A stretch of 64,000 nt of DNA from Lysinibacillus fusiformis. GTDB taxonomy: Bacteria; Bacillota; Bacilli; Bacillales_A; Planococcaceae. The notes beneath the pieces are model-generated. The model was not told the origin of the DNA, ran no database searches, and saw nothing but the letters and a program-made list of their open reading frames with translations. Numbering within the stretch: position 1 is the first letter of the stretch; the number at the start of each line of letters is the position of its first letter. Location: positions 3,602,001 to 3,666,000 of the forward strand of contig NZ_CP070490.1 of the NCBI RefSeq assembly GCF_016925635.1. The letters run 5' to 3'. Shown here piece by piece: positions 42,821 to 52,893 of this stretch. Position numbers and translations under genes: made by a program.

Positions 42821-44053
42821 ATGACAGTAACTAGTTTAAAGACAACGAAATCGTATGTGCGTGATCGTGAGGCGGTCATTGCCTTAACACAGAAGCTCGT
42901 ACGCATTGAAAGCGTTTACCGTGAGAACGATCCGAAGGGCAATGAGCAAGAGGTGGCAACTTTTGTAGCGGCGTATTTACGAGATATTGGGATCGAGACG
43001 CATATCGAGGAGGTTGTGCCAGGGCGACCAAATGTCATTGGTATTATTGATTCGGGCAAGCCTGGGAAAACATTACTTTTCGAAGGACATACGGATGTGG
43101 TGACAGAGGGCAATCGAGAGGCTTGGGCCTATGATCCATTTGGAGCAGAAATTGTCGATGGGCGTATGTATGGCAGGGGAACGAATGATACAAAGGGGAA
43201 TCTTGCTTGTATGATTACGGCTTGTCAGTCTTTGCTACTAGATCAAGAGGCGTTTACGGGCAAGATTATTTTATGTATTCCTTGTGATGAAGAAGGGCTT
43301 ATGCTTGGCATTAAACATTTTATTAAAAATGGCTGGGCTGATGGCGTGGATGGGGCGATTATCTGTGAGCCACAGGAAAATAATGTGTGTATTGCCCAGC
43401 GTGGGGCTATTCGTTTACAAGTAGATATTTTTGGTAAAATGGCGCATGGTGCCATTTCGTGGAGCGGTATCAATCCTAACTGGCGTATGGCACGTTTCAT
43501 CGTAGAGCTTGAAAAATTAGAAAAAGAGGAGCAAGCACGGTTAGGGCGTGATCCAATGCTGAATTGGCCTTCTATTACACCAACGATTTTACGTGCGCCG
43601 GTAAAAGGCGATGCACAAATCAATGTCATTCCTGATCATTGTATGACGACGCTCGATATTCGTACGGTGCCTGCGCAGGATCATGATGAACTGCTGGGCA
43701 AAATCGAAGCGATTATTAAACGATTACAAGCAAATGATCCTGATTTCAAAGTTGAATTAACGGTCCTTGATAACCGACCTGCAACAGCAACAGCGAAGGA
43801 AGACCCGGTTGTACAGGCTATTTATGAAGCTGTGGCAGAGGTAACAGAAAAGGAACCAAAATATAACGGTGTTCCAGGTGCGACAGATGGTACGTTTCTT
43901 CATGTGCATGGTATTCCGATTGTAACGGTTGGTGCAGGAGATCGAGAAATCCCTCATCAAATCAATGAGTATGTAGATATTGAAGAGTTGGCAGAAACAA
44001 CGGCAATTTACCGTTTGGCAGCATTAAAATTTTTGGCGGGTGATGCACAATGA
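42821..44053 (+). CDS. M20 family metallopeptidase/deacylase (ArgE/DapE-like)
   Basis: A 410-residue di-zinc amidohydrolase. Metal-site motifs are present: FEGHTDVV (about 88-95), GRGTNDTKGN (about 119-128, bridging Asp), CDEEG (catalytic Glu, about 154-158), ICEPQ and the late PHQINEY. The dimerisation lid lies between. Family members remove acyl groups or cut small peptides (acetylornithine, succinyl-diaminopimelate, carnosine). AGGAGGTCC precedes ATG 42821. It is first in a ten-gene operon with dehydrogenases and a peptide ABC transporter, so it probably hydrolyses an imported amide or dipeptide. Confidence 0.87.
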   Translation: MTVTSLKTTKSYVRDREAVIALTQKLVRIESVYRENDPKGNEQEVATFVAAYLRDIGIETHIEEVVPGRPNVIGIIDSGKPGKTLLFEGHTDVVTEGNREAWAYDPFGAEIVDGRMYGRGTNDTKGNLACMITACQSLLLDQEAFTGKIILCIPCDEEGLMLGIKHFIKNGWADGVDGAIICEPQENNVCIAQRGAIRLQVDIFGKMAHGAISWSGINPNWRMARFIVELEKLEKEEQARLGRDPMLNWPSITPTILRAPVKGDAQINVIPDHCMTTLDIRTVPAQDHDELLGKIEAIIKRLQANDPDFKVELTVLDNRPATATAKEDPVVQAIYEAVAEVTEKEPKYNGVPGATDGTFLHVHGIPIVTVGAGDREIPHQINEYVDIEELAETTAIYRLAALKFLAGDAQ

Positions 44054-45138
44054 CGGCGATCAAAATAGCGGTAATACCAGGAGATGGTATAGGAAAAGAA
44101 GTGATGCAGGAAGCGTTAAAAGTTTTAAATTGTTTGCAAGAACAACATAGCTCCTTACACATCAAAACTACCATTTTTCCTTGGAGCTCCGATTACTACG
44201 TGCAGCATGGCTATATGATGCCTGAGGATGCACTGGCAACACTTCAAACATTTGATGCGATTTTATTCGGCGCTATTGGTGATGCACGTGTGCCAGATGA
44301 TGTGACCGTTTGGGAATTGATTATGCCCATTCGGAAACATTTCCAGCAATATGTGAATTTCCGTCCTATTAAATCACTGCCAGGGATCGCGTCTCCGTTG
44401 GCTAACGGCAAAGAGATTGACTTTGTGATCTTCCGTGAAAATGCAGAGGGCGAATATTCGGACAGTGGTGGTCGACTGTACCAGCAGCAGCCACAGGAAA
44501 TGACGATTCAAAATACCATCATGACGCGAATGGGGATTGAAAAGATTGTCCAAGCCGCCTGTGATTATGCGAAGCAACACGGTAAAACCAAAATAACAAG
44601 TGCGACAAAATCGAATGCCATTATTCATTCGATGAAATTCTGGGACGAGCATACAAGAAAAACGGTGGCCCAAAGCTCACCAGCACTGCAGCTTGAATCC
44701 ATTTATATCGATGCATTAGTTGCCTATTTTGTAGAACGACCACAGGATTTCGAGGTGGTGGTGGCGTCCAATTTGTTTGGCGATATTTTATCTGATTTAG
44801 GCTCTGCCATTGTCGGAGGACTTGGTCTGTCTCCATCGGCCAATCTGAATCCAGAAAAGGATTTTCCATCGATGTTTGAGCCTGTTCATGGCTCAGCACC
44901 AGATATTGCAGGCAAGGGCATTGCCAATCCAATCGCACAAATTTGGTCGCTTGCCTTGCTTCTTGGACATCAGGGTAGACCAGATTTAGAACAGCTCATT
45001 GTCAAAGCTATTACAGCAGTGCTGCAAGAAGGCGTTGTGAAAACAGCAGATATTGGTGGACAAGCGACAACAGCACAAATGGGCGATGCGATTTGTCAGG
45101 AAATCATTAATAGAACGTTAACAGCAGGAGGTGTTTAG
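44050..45138 (+). CDS. Isocitrate/isopropylmalate dehydrogenase family protein (YcsA/tartrate dehydrogenase-like)
   Basis: A 362-residue NAD-dependent beta-decarboxylating dehydrogenase. PGDGIGKEV is at the N-terminus, FRENAEGEYSDSGGRLY at about 128-144, the metal-binding NLFGDILSDLG near 245 and the cofactor loop EPVHGSAPDIAGKGIANP near 280. The FRENAEGEYS segment, in place of the leuB pattern, fits tartrate/D-malate dehydrogenases such as YcsA and TtuC. It would oxidise and decarboxylate a 2-hydroxy acid bearing a second carboxylate. It overlaps the upstream gene by 4 bases (ATGA). Confidence 0.85.
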   Translation: MTAIKIAVIPGDGIGKEVMQEALKVLNCLQEQHSSLHIKTTIFPWSSDYYVQHGYMMPEDALATLQTFDAILFGAIGDARVPDDVTVWELIMPIRKHFQQYVNFRPIKSLPGIASPLANGKEIDFVIFRENAEGEYSDSGGRLYQQQPQEMTIQNTIMTRMGIEKIVQAACDYAKQHGKTKITSATKSNAIIHSMKFWDEHTRKTVAQSSPALQLESIYIDALVAYFVERPQDFEVVVASNLFGDILSDLGSAIVGGLGLSPSANLNPEKDFPSMFEPVHGSAPDIAGKGIANPIAQIWSLALLLGHQGRPDLEQLIVKAITAVLQEGVVKTADIGGQATTAQMGDAICQEIINRTLTAGGV

Positions 45139-45139
45139 C

Positions 45140-45886
45140 ATGACAGTTGAGCAAAAGGTGATTGTGGTTACAGGTGCAGGAGGCGGTATGGGCAAGGCCA
45201 TTATTCAAGAGCAATTAAAGCAGGGCAACCGAGTCGTAGGGCTTGATTTATCGATTGATGCCTTATCCGATATTGCACAGGATGCCCTCCAATGCTTTGA
45301 AGTCAATGTGTTGCAGGAGGAGCGTGTGCAAGCCATCTGCCAGCAGGTTTTTGACAAGTATGGCAGAATTGATGGCCTTGTGAATGCACTGGGCATTGCC
45401 CAGTCAGCTACACCGATTGAAGAGGTCTCGATGGATGAATGGAATCGTTTGATGGATGTGAATGTGAAAAGTTTATTTATCACGACAAAGGCAGTGGTCC
45501 CTTTTATGAAAAAACAGCAAAGGGGTTCTATTATTACAATTGCCTCGATTTCAGCGGTGCGACCTAGACCGGGCTTACAAGCCTATATTGCGTCGAAGGG
45601 TGCAGCAGAGAGCTTTACAAGAGGGCTTGCGATTGAGCTTGCTTCCAGTCAAATTCGTGTTAATACGATTCATCCAGGCCCAGCCGACACACAGATGCTT
45701 GGTCAATTTGCCGCACAGGGTGCTGATGTAGGGCAAACGAAGCAAAGTGTGTTTGTGCAGTCTGTCCCACTTGGGCGATTGGTGAAGCCATCAGATATAG
45801 CAGGGGCAGTTAGTTATTTACTGTCGGACGCAGCAAGCATGGTTACAGGGACGACATTACATGTAGATGGTGGTCGTGGATTATAG
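45140..45886 (+). CDS. SDR family oxidoreductase
   Basis: A 248-residue classical SDR. TGAGGGMG near residues 10-17 binds NAD(P), NALG replaces the usual NNAG, and Tyr/Lys of the active site are in AYIASKGAAESF (about 148-159). ATG 45140 with AGGAGGTG upstream is chosen over the earlier in-frame GTG. It lies between the YcsA-like dehydrogenase and the aldehyde dehydrogenase in the catabolic operon and probably interconverts an alcohol and a carbonyl intermediate. The substrate is unknown. Confidence 0.85.
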   Translation: MTVEQKVIVVTGAGGGMGKAIIQEQLKQGNRVVGLDLSIDALSDIAQDALQCFEVNVLQEERVQAICQQVFDKYGRIDGLVNALGIAQSATPIEEVSMDEWNRLMDVNVKSLFITTKAVVPFMKKQQRGSIITIASISAVRPRPGLQAYIASKGAAESFTRGLAIELASSQIRVNTIHPGPADTQMLGQFAAQGADVGQTKQSVFVQSVPLGRLVKPSDIAGAVSYLLSDAASMVTGTTLHVDGGRGL

Positions 45887-45896
45887 GAGGGGTACG

Positions 45897-47351
45897 ATGA
45901 AAAAAATTCCTATGTTGATAGATGGCGAGTGGGTTCACGGTGATGCAGAGGCATACCTAGATGTTAAGAATCCCTCAACAGGTGAAGTGATTGCACAAAT
46001 TAGTAACGCGAGTAAAGAACATGTAGAAGAGGCAGTACGTGCAGCTCGTATAGCATTTGAACGAGAGGACTGGCGTCAATGGAAAGCCTATGAACGTGGG
46101 CAGTTATTGATCGAATTTGCTCATTATATTCGTAAGCATGCTGAGGAATGGAGTTTACTCGAATGTCGGGATGTAGGAAAGCCCTTATCACAGGCAAGAG
46201 CAGATATTGAAGCAGCGGCTCGCTATTTTGAATTTTACGGCGGTGCAGCGGATAAGGTGATGGGGGATACCATTCCGATTGAGGATGGGCTATTAAATGC
46301 AGTAGTGCTAGAGCCAGTCGGCATTACGGTACATATTGTGCCATGGAATTATCCGATTCAAATTACGGCAAGAAGTGTCGCAGCGGCTATAGCGACTGGT
46401 AATGCAGTCATTGTGAAAAGTGCGGAAGATACACCGCTGACAACCCATGCCATTGCACAATGGTTCGCGGATAAGCTACCAAAAGGGATTTTCCAGCATA
46501 TTACGGGCTTGGGACGAGATGTTGGCCCTTATTTAACATCACAACCCGATATTAATCATATTACGTTTACAGGTTCTGTTCCAACAGGGATTGCGGTGAT
46601 GAAGGCGGCAGCGGAAAATGTTGTGCCTGTGACATTAGAGCTTGGAGGGAAATCACCTAATATTGTTTTTGCGGATGCTAACATCGAGCAGGCATTAGAG
46701 GGGGTTGTACGTGCGATTATCCAAAATGCTGGTCAAACTTGTTCAGCAGGGGCACGTTTACTCATTGAGGAACGTATCAAAGAGTCCTTCATTGCACAAT
46801 TAGCGCAAAAATTCCAAGCGATACAAGTAGGGCCAGGTGAAGCGGATATGGATATGGGGCCGCTACTAAATGAACAACAATATACGAAAATCACTGCATT
46901 ATTACAGCAAGCAAAGGTAGATGGCTATGTAGTTACGGGTGGAGAACCATTGACATTGGCAGGCTATGAAAATGGCTTTTATGTACAGCCAACTATACTA
47001 GATGGCGTTGATCCAAAAGATCCATTAGCGCAGGAAGAAATCTTTGGCCCTGTGTTAACCGTCTTGACATTTTCCACTGTAGAAGAAGCTATCGCATTAG
47101 CCAATAGCACAGACTATGGCTTAGTGGCGGGCATTTGGTCGCAAAATATTGATACGGCTCATTATGTGGCAAGTCGTGTGCAGGCTGGCCAAGTATTTGT
47201 CAATAATTATGGGGCTGCTGGAGGCATTCAAATGCCGTTTGGAGGCTATAAAAAAAGCGGAATTGGTCGAGAGAAGGGCTTTGTTGCACTGCGAAACTAT
47301 ACGCAAATGAAAAACATCGCTATACGCTATGCACCACCTAATCAACACTGA
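45897..47351 (+). CDS. Aldehyde dehydrogenase family protein
   Basis: A 484-residue NAD(P)-dependent aldehyde dehydrogenase. The catalytic Cys is in NAGQTCSAGARL (about residue 281) and the general-base Glu in VTLELGGKSPNIV (about 246-258). PWNYPIQITARS and the cofactor-binding FTGSVPTG are intact, and GGYKKSGIGREKG closes the family pattern. ATG 45897 follows ATAGGAGGGG; the open frame upstream overlaps the SDR gene and is ignored. In this operon it would oxidise an aldehyde, perhaps the semialdehyde made by the aminotransferase at 55488. Confidence 0.9.
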   Translation: MKKIPMLIDGEWVHGDAEAYLDVKNPSTGEVIAQISNASKEHVEEAVRAARIAFEREDWRQWKAYERGQLLIEFAHYIRKHAEEWSLLECRDVGKPLSQARADIEAAARYFEFYGGAADKVMGDTIPIEDGLLNAVVLEPVGITVHIVPWNYPIQITARSVAAAIATGNAVIVKSAEDTPLTTHAIAQWFADKLPKGIFQHITGLGRDVGPYLTSQPDINHITFTGSVPTGIAVMKAAAENVVPVTLELGGKSPNIVFADANIEQALEGVVRAIIQNAGQTCSAGARLLIEERIKESFIAQLAQKFQAIQVGPGEADMDMGPLLNEQQYTKITALLQQAKVDGYVVTGGEPLTLAGYENGFYVQPTILDGVDPKDPLAQEEIFGPVLTVLTFSTVEEAIALANSTDYGLVAGIWSQNIDTAHYVASRVQAGQVFVNNYGAAGGIQMPFGGYKKSGIGREKGFVALRNYTQMKNIAIRYAPPNQH

Positions 47352-47366
47352 GATGGAGGGACGCAT

Positions 47367-48401
47367 ATGGAACAGCCAAAAGAAAAAGAAGTGCTTTTAG
47401 AGGTCAATCAATTATCAATCAAATTCCATCTGAAAAATGGAAAAGAGGCTAAAGTTGTTGAAGATGTAAATTTTGCCATTCACAAAGGAGAAACCGTTGC
47501 ACTAGTAGGTGAATCGGGTAGTGGCAAAAGCATTACATCCTTAGCCATCATGCGGTTGCTGCCCATACCACCAGGAGAAATTACAGCAGGTTCTATAACC
47601 TTCAACGGCAAAAATCTACTTAGCTATAAAAATAAAGAGATGAGCCGTATTCGTGGTAATGAAATGAGTATGATTTTTCAAGAGCCCATGACCTCTTTAG
47701 ATCCCGTTTTTACGATTGGCAATCAAATGATAGAAGGCATACGCAGACATCAAAAGGTATCAAAAAAAGAGGCGTGGCATAAAGCGCTTCAGCTCTTAAA
47801 GGAAGTCGGGATTGCGAATGCAGAAAAGGTCATCGCTGAATATCCTCACCAATTATCAGGCGGGATGCGGCAACGTGTCATGATTGCCATCGCGATGTCC
47901 AATAATCCGCAGCTATTGATTGCGGATGAGCCAACTACTGCGCTGGATGTCACGGTACAGGCACAGATATTAAAGCTAATGCTGAAAATGAAGGAAGAGC
48001 ATCGGTCAGCCATTTTATTCATCACCCATGATATGAGTGTTGTCGCAGAAACAGCTGACCGTGTCATGGTGATGTATGCAGGGCAGATAGTCGAGGAAGC
48101 GCCAGTAAGAGAGCTATTTTTAAATCCACAGCATCCTTATACAACGGCTCTTTTAAAGACGATGCCAAGCCTTGAAACAGATGTCAAAAGGCTGCCGTCG
48201 ATTCCTGGGACTGTGCCACCAGCATATGCATTACCTGACGGCTGTCGCTTTGCCCCTCGCTGTCCACATGCGATGCAGCATTGTCATCAGGAGCAACCCG
48301 CAGTTCATTACATTCAAGAGGCACATAAGGTGCGCTGTCATTTATTCACAGAGAAAGGAGAGCTGGCTCATGACGAAGAAAGAAGTTTTGCTGGAAATTA
48401 A
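47367..48401 (+). CDS. Dipeptide/oligopeptide ABC transporter ATPase (DppD/OppD-like)
   Basis: A 344-residue cytoplasmic ATPase. Walker A is GESGSGKSITS, the signature LSGGMRQRVMIA and Walker B LLIADEPTTALD. A C-terminal oligopeptide-type extension has PDGCRFAPRCPHAM, with cysteines that in relatives bind an iron-sulfur cluster. It works with the OppF-like ATPase next to it and the permeases at 51940 and 52894. The 3' end overlaps the next gene by 32 bases. Confidence 0.92.
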   Translation: MEQPKEKEVLLEVNQLSIKFHLKNGKEAKVVEDVNFAIHKGETVALVGESGSGKSITSLAIMRLLPIPPGEITAGSITFNGKNLLSYKNKEMSRIRGNEMSMIFQEPMTSLDPVFTIGNQMIEGIRRHQKVSKKEAWHKALQLLKEVGIANAEKVIAEYPHQLSGGMRQRVMIAIAMSNNPQLLIADEPTTALDVTVQAQILKLMLKMKEEHRSAILFITHDMSVVAETADRVMVMYAGQIVEEAPVRELFLNPQHPYTTALLKTMPSLETDVKRLPSIPGTVPPAYALPDGCRFAPRCPHAMQHCHQEQPAVHYIQEAHKVRCHLFTEKGELAHDEERSFAGN

Positions 48402-49344
48402 TCATTTAAAAGCCTACTTTCCTGTGAAGCGCAAGTCGATGAAGGAAGAGAAAAAAGTCATCAAGGCAGTTGACGATATTTCAATAGAGATTTATAGAGG
48501 AGAAACACTTGGTATTGTTGGCGAATCAGGTTCAGGAAAATCCACCTTTGGACGAACAATTTTAAAGCTCGTTGAACCAACGGCAGGGGAAGTGTTGTAT
48601 AAAGGGCAGCCCATCCAGCATTTAAAGGGGAATAAGCTGCAAAGTTACCGCAATCAAATGCAAATGATTTTTCAGGATCCCTTCGCCTCACTCAATCCTC
48701 GGATGCGAATCGGTTCTATTATCGAAGAACCGATGAAGCTGCAATTAACCTTGACGAAGGAGCAACGAAAAGAGCGTGTGAGGGAGCTGTTACAAAAGGT
48801 AGGGCTACCTGAGGATGCCATGCAAAAGTTTCCGCATGAGTTTTCTGGTGGACAACGACAGCGAATTGGGATTGCACGGGCATTAGCGATTCATCCAGAA
48901 TTCATTATTGCCGATGAGCCCGTATCTGCACTGGATGTGTCGGTGCAATCGCAAGTGCTCAATCTCATGATGGATTTACAGGATGAATTTCAATTAACCT
49001 ATTTATTTATCTCACATGACTTAAGCGTTGTGAAGCATATTAGTGACCGTGTGGCAGTGCTGTATTTAGGTAGAGTGGTAGAAGTTGGAACAAAGAAGGA
49101 GCTATATGCCAATCCATTGCATCCCTATACACAAGCATTACTATCTGCGATACCAGTGGTTAATTTTGATGAGCCAAAACAAGAAATACTTTTACAGGGC
49201 GAGTTACCAAGCCCGATGAATCCACCTGTCGGCTGTGTCTTTCATACACGTTGCCCATTTGTGATGGAAAGATGTCATCAGGAAAGACCGGTGCTTCAGA
49301 ATGAAAATGATCATCAACGCGTAGCTTGCTTTTTGTATGATTAA
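48370..49344 (+). CDS. Dipeptide/oligopeptide ABC transporter ATPase (DppF/OppF-like)
   Basis: A 324-residue ATPase from ATG 48370, with AAAGGAGAG upstream inside the end of the oppD-like gene. Walker A is GESGSGKSTFGR, the signature FSGGQRQRIGIA and Walker B FIIADEPVSALD. The C-terminal CVFHTRCPFVMERC carries the family cysteines. It is the second ATPase of the importer. Unusually, the ATPase genes come before the binding protein and permeases, with a peptidase gene between. Confidence 0.92.
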   Translation: MTKKEVLLEINHLKAYFPVKRKSMKEEKKVIKAVDDISIEIYRGETLGIVGESGSGKSTFGRTILKLVEPTAGEVLYKGQPIQHLKGNKLQSYRNQMQMIFQDPFASLNPRMRIGSIIEEPMKLQLTLTKEQRKERVRELLQKVGLPEDAMQKFPHEFSGGQRQRIGIARALAIHPEFIIADEPVSALDVSVQSQVLNLMMDLQDEFQLTYLFISHDLSVVKHISDRVAVLYLGRVVEVGTKKELYANPLHPYTQALLSAIPVVNFDEPKQEILLQGELPSPMNPPVGCVFHTRCPFVMERCHQERPVLQNENDHQRVACFLYD

Positions 49345-49386
49345 TAATCAGAATATTAAATTTATTTAAGAATCGAGGTGTTGATG

Positions 49387-50358
49387 ATGTTTGGCAATAT
49401 AACAGATGTGCCAGGTGTTAAGGTGGGACATCGTGAAAACAAGGAGGGCATCACTGGCTGCACGGCGCTATTAGTGGAAAACGGGGCGGTGTGTGGAGTG
49501 GATGTTCGGGGCTCTGCACCAGGTACTCGTGAAACAGACGCGTTAGATCCCATCAATGAGATTGATCGAGTCCATGCCATTTGTTTAGCTGGTGGCAGTG
49601 CGTTTGGATTAGACGCTGCTACAGGTGTGATGCAATTTTTAGAGGAGCAAGGGATTGGGGTCGATGCAGGTGTGGCAAAAATACCGATTGTGCCAAGTGC
49701 GGTCCTCTTTGACTTATTTATCGGTGATCCGCATGCTCGACCTACTGCACAAATGGGCTATGAAGCGGCACAAGCAGCACAAGTTGGGTTATTTCCAAAT
49801 GGCAATGTAGGCGCTGGCTACGGAGCAACTGTAGGCAAATTAGCAGGTCCAGCGTTTGCGATGAAAGGTGGGCTTGGTAGTGCTTCCTATGCGGGGAAAG
49901 GTGGTCTTGTAGCAGGTGCAATCGTGGCTGTCAATGCAGTAGGAGATGTCAAGGACCCTACGACAAGGCAAATTTTAGCTGGAGCAAGAGATGCGCATTC
50001 TGGTCAATGGGTGGATTGCTGTGCCTATCTGGAGGAGCATGCGCAATCAGAGGCATTAGCTGGTACCAATACAACCATTGGTGTGGTGGCAGTGAATGCC
50101 AAGCTAACGAAGGCAGAGGCTAAAAAGATTGCGCAGCTTACACAAAATGCCTTAGCACGAACGATTTATCCTGTTCATACGATGCTGGATGGCGATACGA
50201 TTTTTGTGCTCGGGACGGGCGATCAATCCTATGCACTTGATTATTTAGGTCAACTAGCAACAAAGGTGATGGAGGAAGCGATTCTTGCTGGTATTAAAGC
50301 CGCTGATCGATTGGCGGATGTTGAAAGTTATACAAGCATTCAAAAGATAAGCACTTAG
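49387..50358 (+). CDS. P1 family (DmpA/BapA-type) aminopeptidase
   Basis: A 323-residue Ntn-type hydrolase of the P1/S58 family, which self-cleaves to an active heterodimer. ITDVPGVKVGH is the classic N-terminus, and CLAGGSAFGLDAATGVM and NVGAGYGATVGKL are conserved. Autocleavage is predicted before Thr229 in AGTNTTIGVVAVNAKL, making that Thr the nucleophile. Family members release N-terminal residues from D-, beta- or L-amino acid peptides. ATG 49387 is chosen for its spacing from GAGGTG. Placed within a peptide ABC transporter operon, it is likely the enzyme acting on the imported compound. Confidence 0.87.
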   Translation: MFGNITDVPGVKVGHRENKEGITGCTALLVENGAVCGVDVRGSAPGTRETDALDPINEIDRVHAICLAGGSAFGLDAATGVMQFLEEQGIGVDAGVAKIPIVPSAVLFDLFIGDPHARPTAQMGYEAAQAAQVGLFPNGNVGAGYGATVGKLAGPAFAMKGGLGSASYAGKGGLVAGAIVAVNAVGDVKDPTTRQILAGARDAHSGQWVDCCAYLEEHAQSEALAGTNTTIGVVAVNAKLTKAEAKKIAQLTQNALARTIYPVHTMLDGDTIFVLGTGDQSYALDYLGQLATKVMEEAILAGIKAADRLADVESYTSIQKIST

Positions 50359-50375
50359 GAAAAGGGGGAACGGCC

Positions 50376-51923
50376 ATGCAATGGAAAAAAAGCGGATTGA
50401 TACTAATAACAGTGTTAATGGCAATCGTTATGGCGGCGTGTTCAAGTGATGGAGAGAAAAATACGACAACTACGGATGGTCAAACGGCAGCAGATGTTCC
50501 ACAGGAAATTGTTGTACGTGTCAATGATGATCCAGATTTTTTAGATCCACATAAAGCGACAGCGTCCATTTCGTATCAAATGATTCTTAATATCTTTGAG
50601 GGGCTAATGGCTCCTGAAACAGATGGCTCGTTAAAAGAGGGACTTGCTGAAAGCCATGAAATCTCTGAGGATGGCTTAACGTATACGTTTAAAATTCGCC
50701 AAGGTGTGAAGTTTCATAATGGTGATGACTTAACGATGGAGGATATTCAATATTCCTTTGACCGTTTAATGGGAAAAAATGGTGGGGAAAAAATGTCCAA
50801 TAGCTTTGATAACGTGGCATCTACAGAGGCACCTGATGCGAGTACATTTGTGATCAAGCTAAAAGAGCCAAATTCAAATTTCCTCTATTCATTAACAGGA
50901 AGACAATCAGCTATTATTCCGAAGCGCAATGATGGGAAGCATAATGAAAATCCAATTGGTACAGGCCCATTTGCCTTTGTGAAATATGCACCAGGTACAA
51001 ATTTAGAGCTTAAGAAAAATGAGCAGTACTGGCAGGAAGGATTACCTTATTTGAATAAAGTAACCTTTGCCTTCCAATCAGATGATCAGGCAGCCATTAT
51101 GAGCTTGATGGCCAATGAAGTTGATTTAACGAGTGTTCCTTGGCACCGTGTGAGCGAGGTAGAGGGAAGCTATAATTTATCACATCAAAATAATAACTCA
51201 TCTCTTATTGTGACATTTAACGAAACAAAGGCACCATTTGATAATGTGAAGGTTCGTCAAGCAATCAATTACGCTATTAGTAAAGCTGATATTATTGACT
51301 CTGTGTTTGCAGGCTACGCCGTGCCACTTGGCTCTAATATGAGTCCAGCAATGGGCGATTTCCAAAAGAAGGGCTTAGAAAGCATGTATGAGCGAGATGT
51401 GGAAAAAGCGAAGGCCTTATTAGCGGAAGCGGGATATCCTGATGGCTTTAAAACAAAAATTACAGTGTCTTCACACAATGATATTTACTCAAACATTGCA
51501 CAAATTGTCGTGGCTAATTTGCAAGAAATCGGCATTGATGTAGAAATTGAAGTCGTGGAATGGGGAATTTGGCTAGATCGCGTTTACTTTGGTCGTGATT
51601 ATGCAATGACAACGATTGATTTAACGGGTCGTGCATCTGCTTTTGAAGTGTTGAATGATTACATTTCTACAAATGATAGTGAAAACTTCTTCTTATTTAA
51701 AAATGAAGAATACGACAAAATTATGGCCGATGTTTTAAAGGAAACAGATCAAGCCAAACAAATAGATTACTATCATCGTGCACAGGAAATTTTAGCAGAG
51801 CAGGCGACAGCGGTATATATTGCGGATTATCAAATCGTTTGGGGCTCTGATAAACAAGTGACGGGGCTGAAGAGCTATCCATTCTGGTTCCACGATATGT
51901 CAGAGGTCAAGTTTTCAAACTAG
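50376..51923 (+). CDS. Peptide ABC transporter substrate-binding lipoprotein (family 5)
   Basis: A 515-residue extracellular solute-binding protein. The signal peptide ends in the lipobox MAAC (Cys22). The domain shows DPDFLDPHKATASISYQMI, the family-5 N-terminal strand, and GTGPFAFVKYAPGTNLELKK, with FHDMSEVKF at the end. It resembles DppA/GsiB-type binders of peptides, glutathione, nickel or opines. It follows the P1 peptidase by 17 bases and precedes the two permease genes. Confidence 0.9.
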   Translation: MQWKKSGLILITVLMAIVMAACSSDGEKNTTTTDGQTAADVPQEIVVRVNDDPDFLDPHKATASISYQMILNIFEGLMAPETDGSLKEGLAESHEISEDGLTYTFKIRQGVKFHNGDDLTMEDIQYSFDRLMGKNGGEKMSNSFDNVASTEAPDASTFVIKLKEPNSNFLYSLTGRQSAIIPKRNDGKHNENPIGTGPFAFVKYAPGTNLELKKNEQYWQEGLPYLNKVTFAFQSDDQAAIMSLMANEVDLTSVPWHRVSEVEGSYNLSHQNNNSSLIVTFNETKAPFDNVKVRQAINYAISKADIIDSVFAGYAVPLGSNMSPAMGDFQKKGLESMYERDVEKAKALLAEAGYPDGFKTKITVSSHNDIYSNIAQIVVANLQEIGIDVEIEVVEWGIWLDRVYFGRDYAMTTIDLTGRASAFEVLNDYISTNDSENFFLFKNEEYDKIMADVLKETDQAKQIDYYHRAQEILAEQATAVYIADYQIVWGSDKQVTGLKSYPFWFHDMSEVKFSN

Positions 51924-51939
51924 AAAGGGATGAGTGCTT

Positions 51940-52881
51940 ATGATGTATATCCTACGTCGAATCATCCTGTTAATAACAACCATCCTTCTAGTATCCATTA
52001 TTACATTTGGTGTTTTTCAAATATTACCTGGTGATCCGGTTCGAACGATGCTAGGGACAGAAGCGGATCCCACTCAAATTGAAAATTTACGATCTGAGCT
52101 TGGCTTGGATCGTCCTCTTTATGAACAATATGTGGATTGGATGAAGGGCTTATTGACAGGGCAATTAGGGAATTCCATTCGATTTTCCATGCCAGTAAAA
52201 GAATTACTATTTGATCGACTTCCTGTCACCATGTCATTAGCAGGGCTCACCCTTATCATTGTCTTAATCATCTCCTTACCTTTAGGGATGTTTGCAGCAA
52301 GAAGACAAAATAAATTAAGTGATGTGTCCTTATCGACTGTAACCCAAATCGGTATGGCCGTGCCTTCCTTTTGGCTTGGGATGATGCTTATTCTTTACAT
52401 TGGCTTACAGTTCAGCTTCTTTAAAATTAGTGGCTATATTCCTTGGACACAAAGTTTAGCAGGGGCGCTCAGTACGCTCATACTTCCAGCTTTAACGATT
52501 GCGATTCCCCAAATTGCGGTGAATTTTCGTTATGTCCGTACAGCTATATTGGAGCAGGTCCAGCTCGATTATGTCCGCACAATACGCAGTAAAGGGATGT
52601 CTGAACAAAATGTGATGTATAAGCATGTTTTGAAAAATTCAATGATCCCGATATTGACGGTTTTTGGTTTGATTATGGCGGAGGTTGTGGCAGGGACGAT
52701 TATTGTGGAGCAGGTGTTTTCATTACCAGGGATTGGTCAATTATTGATTACGGCTATCAGTAATCGCGATTTCCCACTCGTACAGGGGATCGTTATGTAT
52801 ATTACAGTAGCTGTCGTCATGATTAATTTTATCGTCGATGTTTTATATTCTGTGTTGGACCCTAGAATTCGATTACGTTAA
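51940..52881 (+). CDS. Peptide ABC transporter permease (DppB/OppB-like)
   Basis: About 313 residues with six membrane segments. FQILPGDPVRTMLG and LGLDRPLYEQYVDW in the large outer loop and the EAA-type coupling loop DYVRTIRSKGMSEQNVMYKH are typical of DppB-type permeases. ATG 51940 after AAAGGGA is chosen over an in-frame GTG two codons earlier. Confidence 0.9.
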   Translation: MMYILRRIILLITTILLVSIITFGVFQILPGDPVRTMLGTEADPTQIENLRSELGLDRPLYEQYVDWMKGLLTGQLGNSIRFSMPVKELLFDRLPVTMSLAGLTLIIVLIISLPLGMFAARRQNKLSDVSLSTVTQIGMAVPSFWLGMMLILYIGLQFSFFKISGYIPWTQSLAGALSTLILPALTIAIPQIAVNFRYVRTAILEQVQLDYVRTIRSKGMSEQNVMYKHVLKNSMIPILTVFGLIMAEVVAGTIIVEQVFSLPGIGQLLITAISNRDFPLVQGIVMYITVAVVMINFIVDVLYSVLDPRIRLR

Positions 52882-52893
52882 GAGGTGACTACC

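Noticed and set aside
48172-48369. N-terminal extension of the OppF-like ATPase
   Set aside because: It lies inside the oppD-like gene; ATG 48370 has a good ribosome site and gives the expected length.
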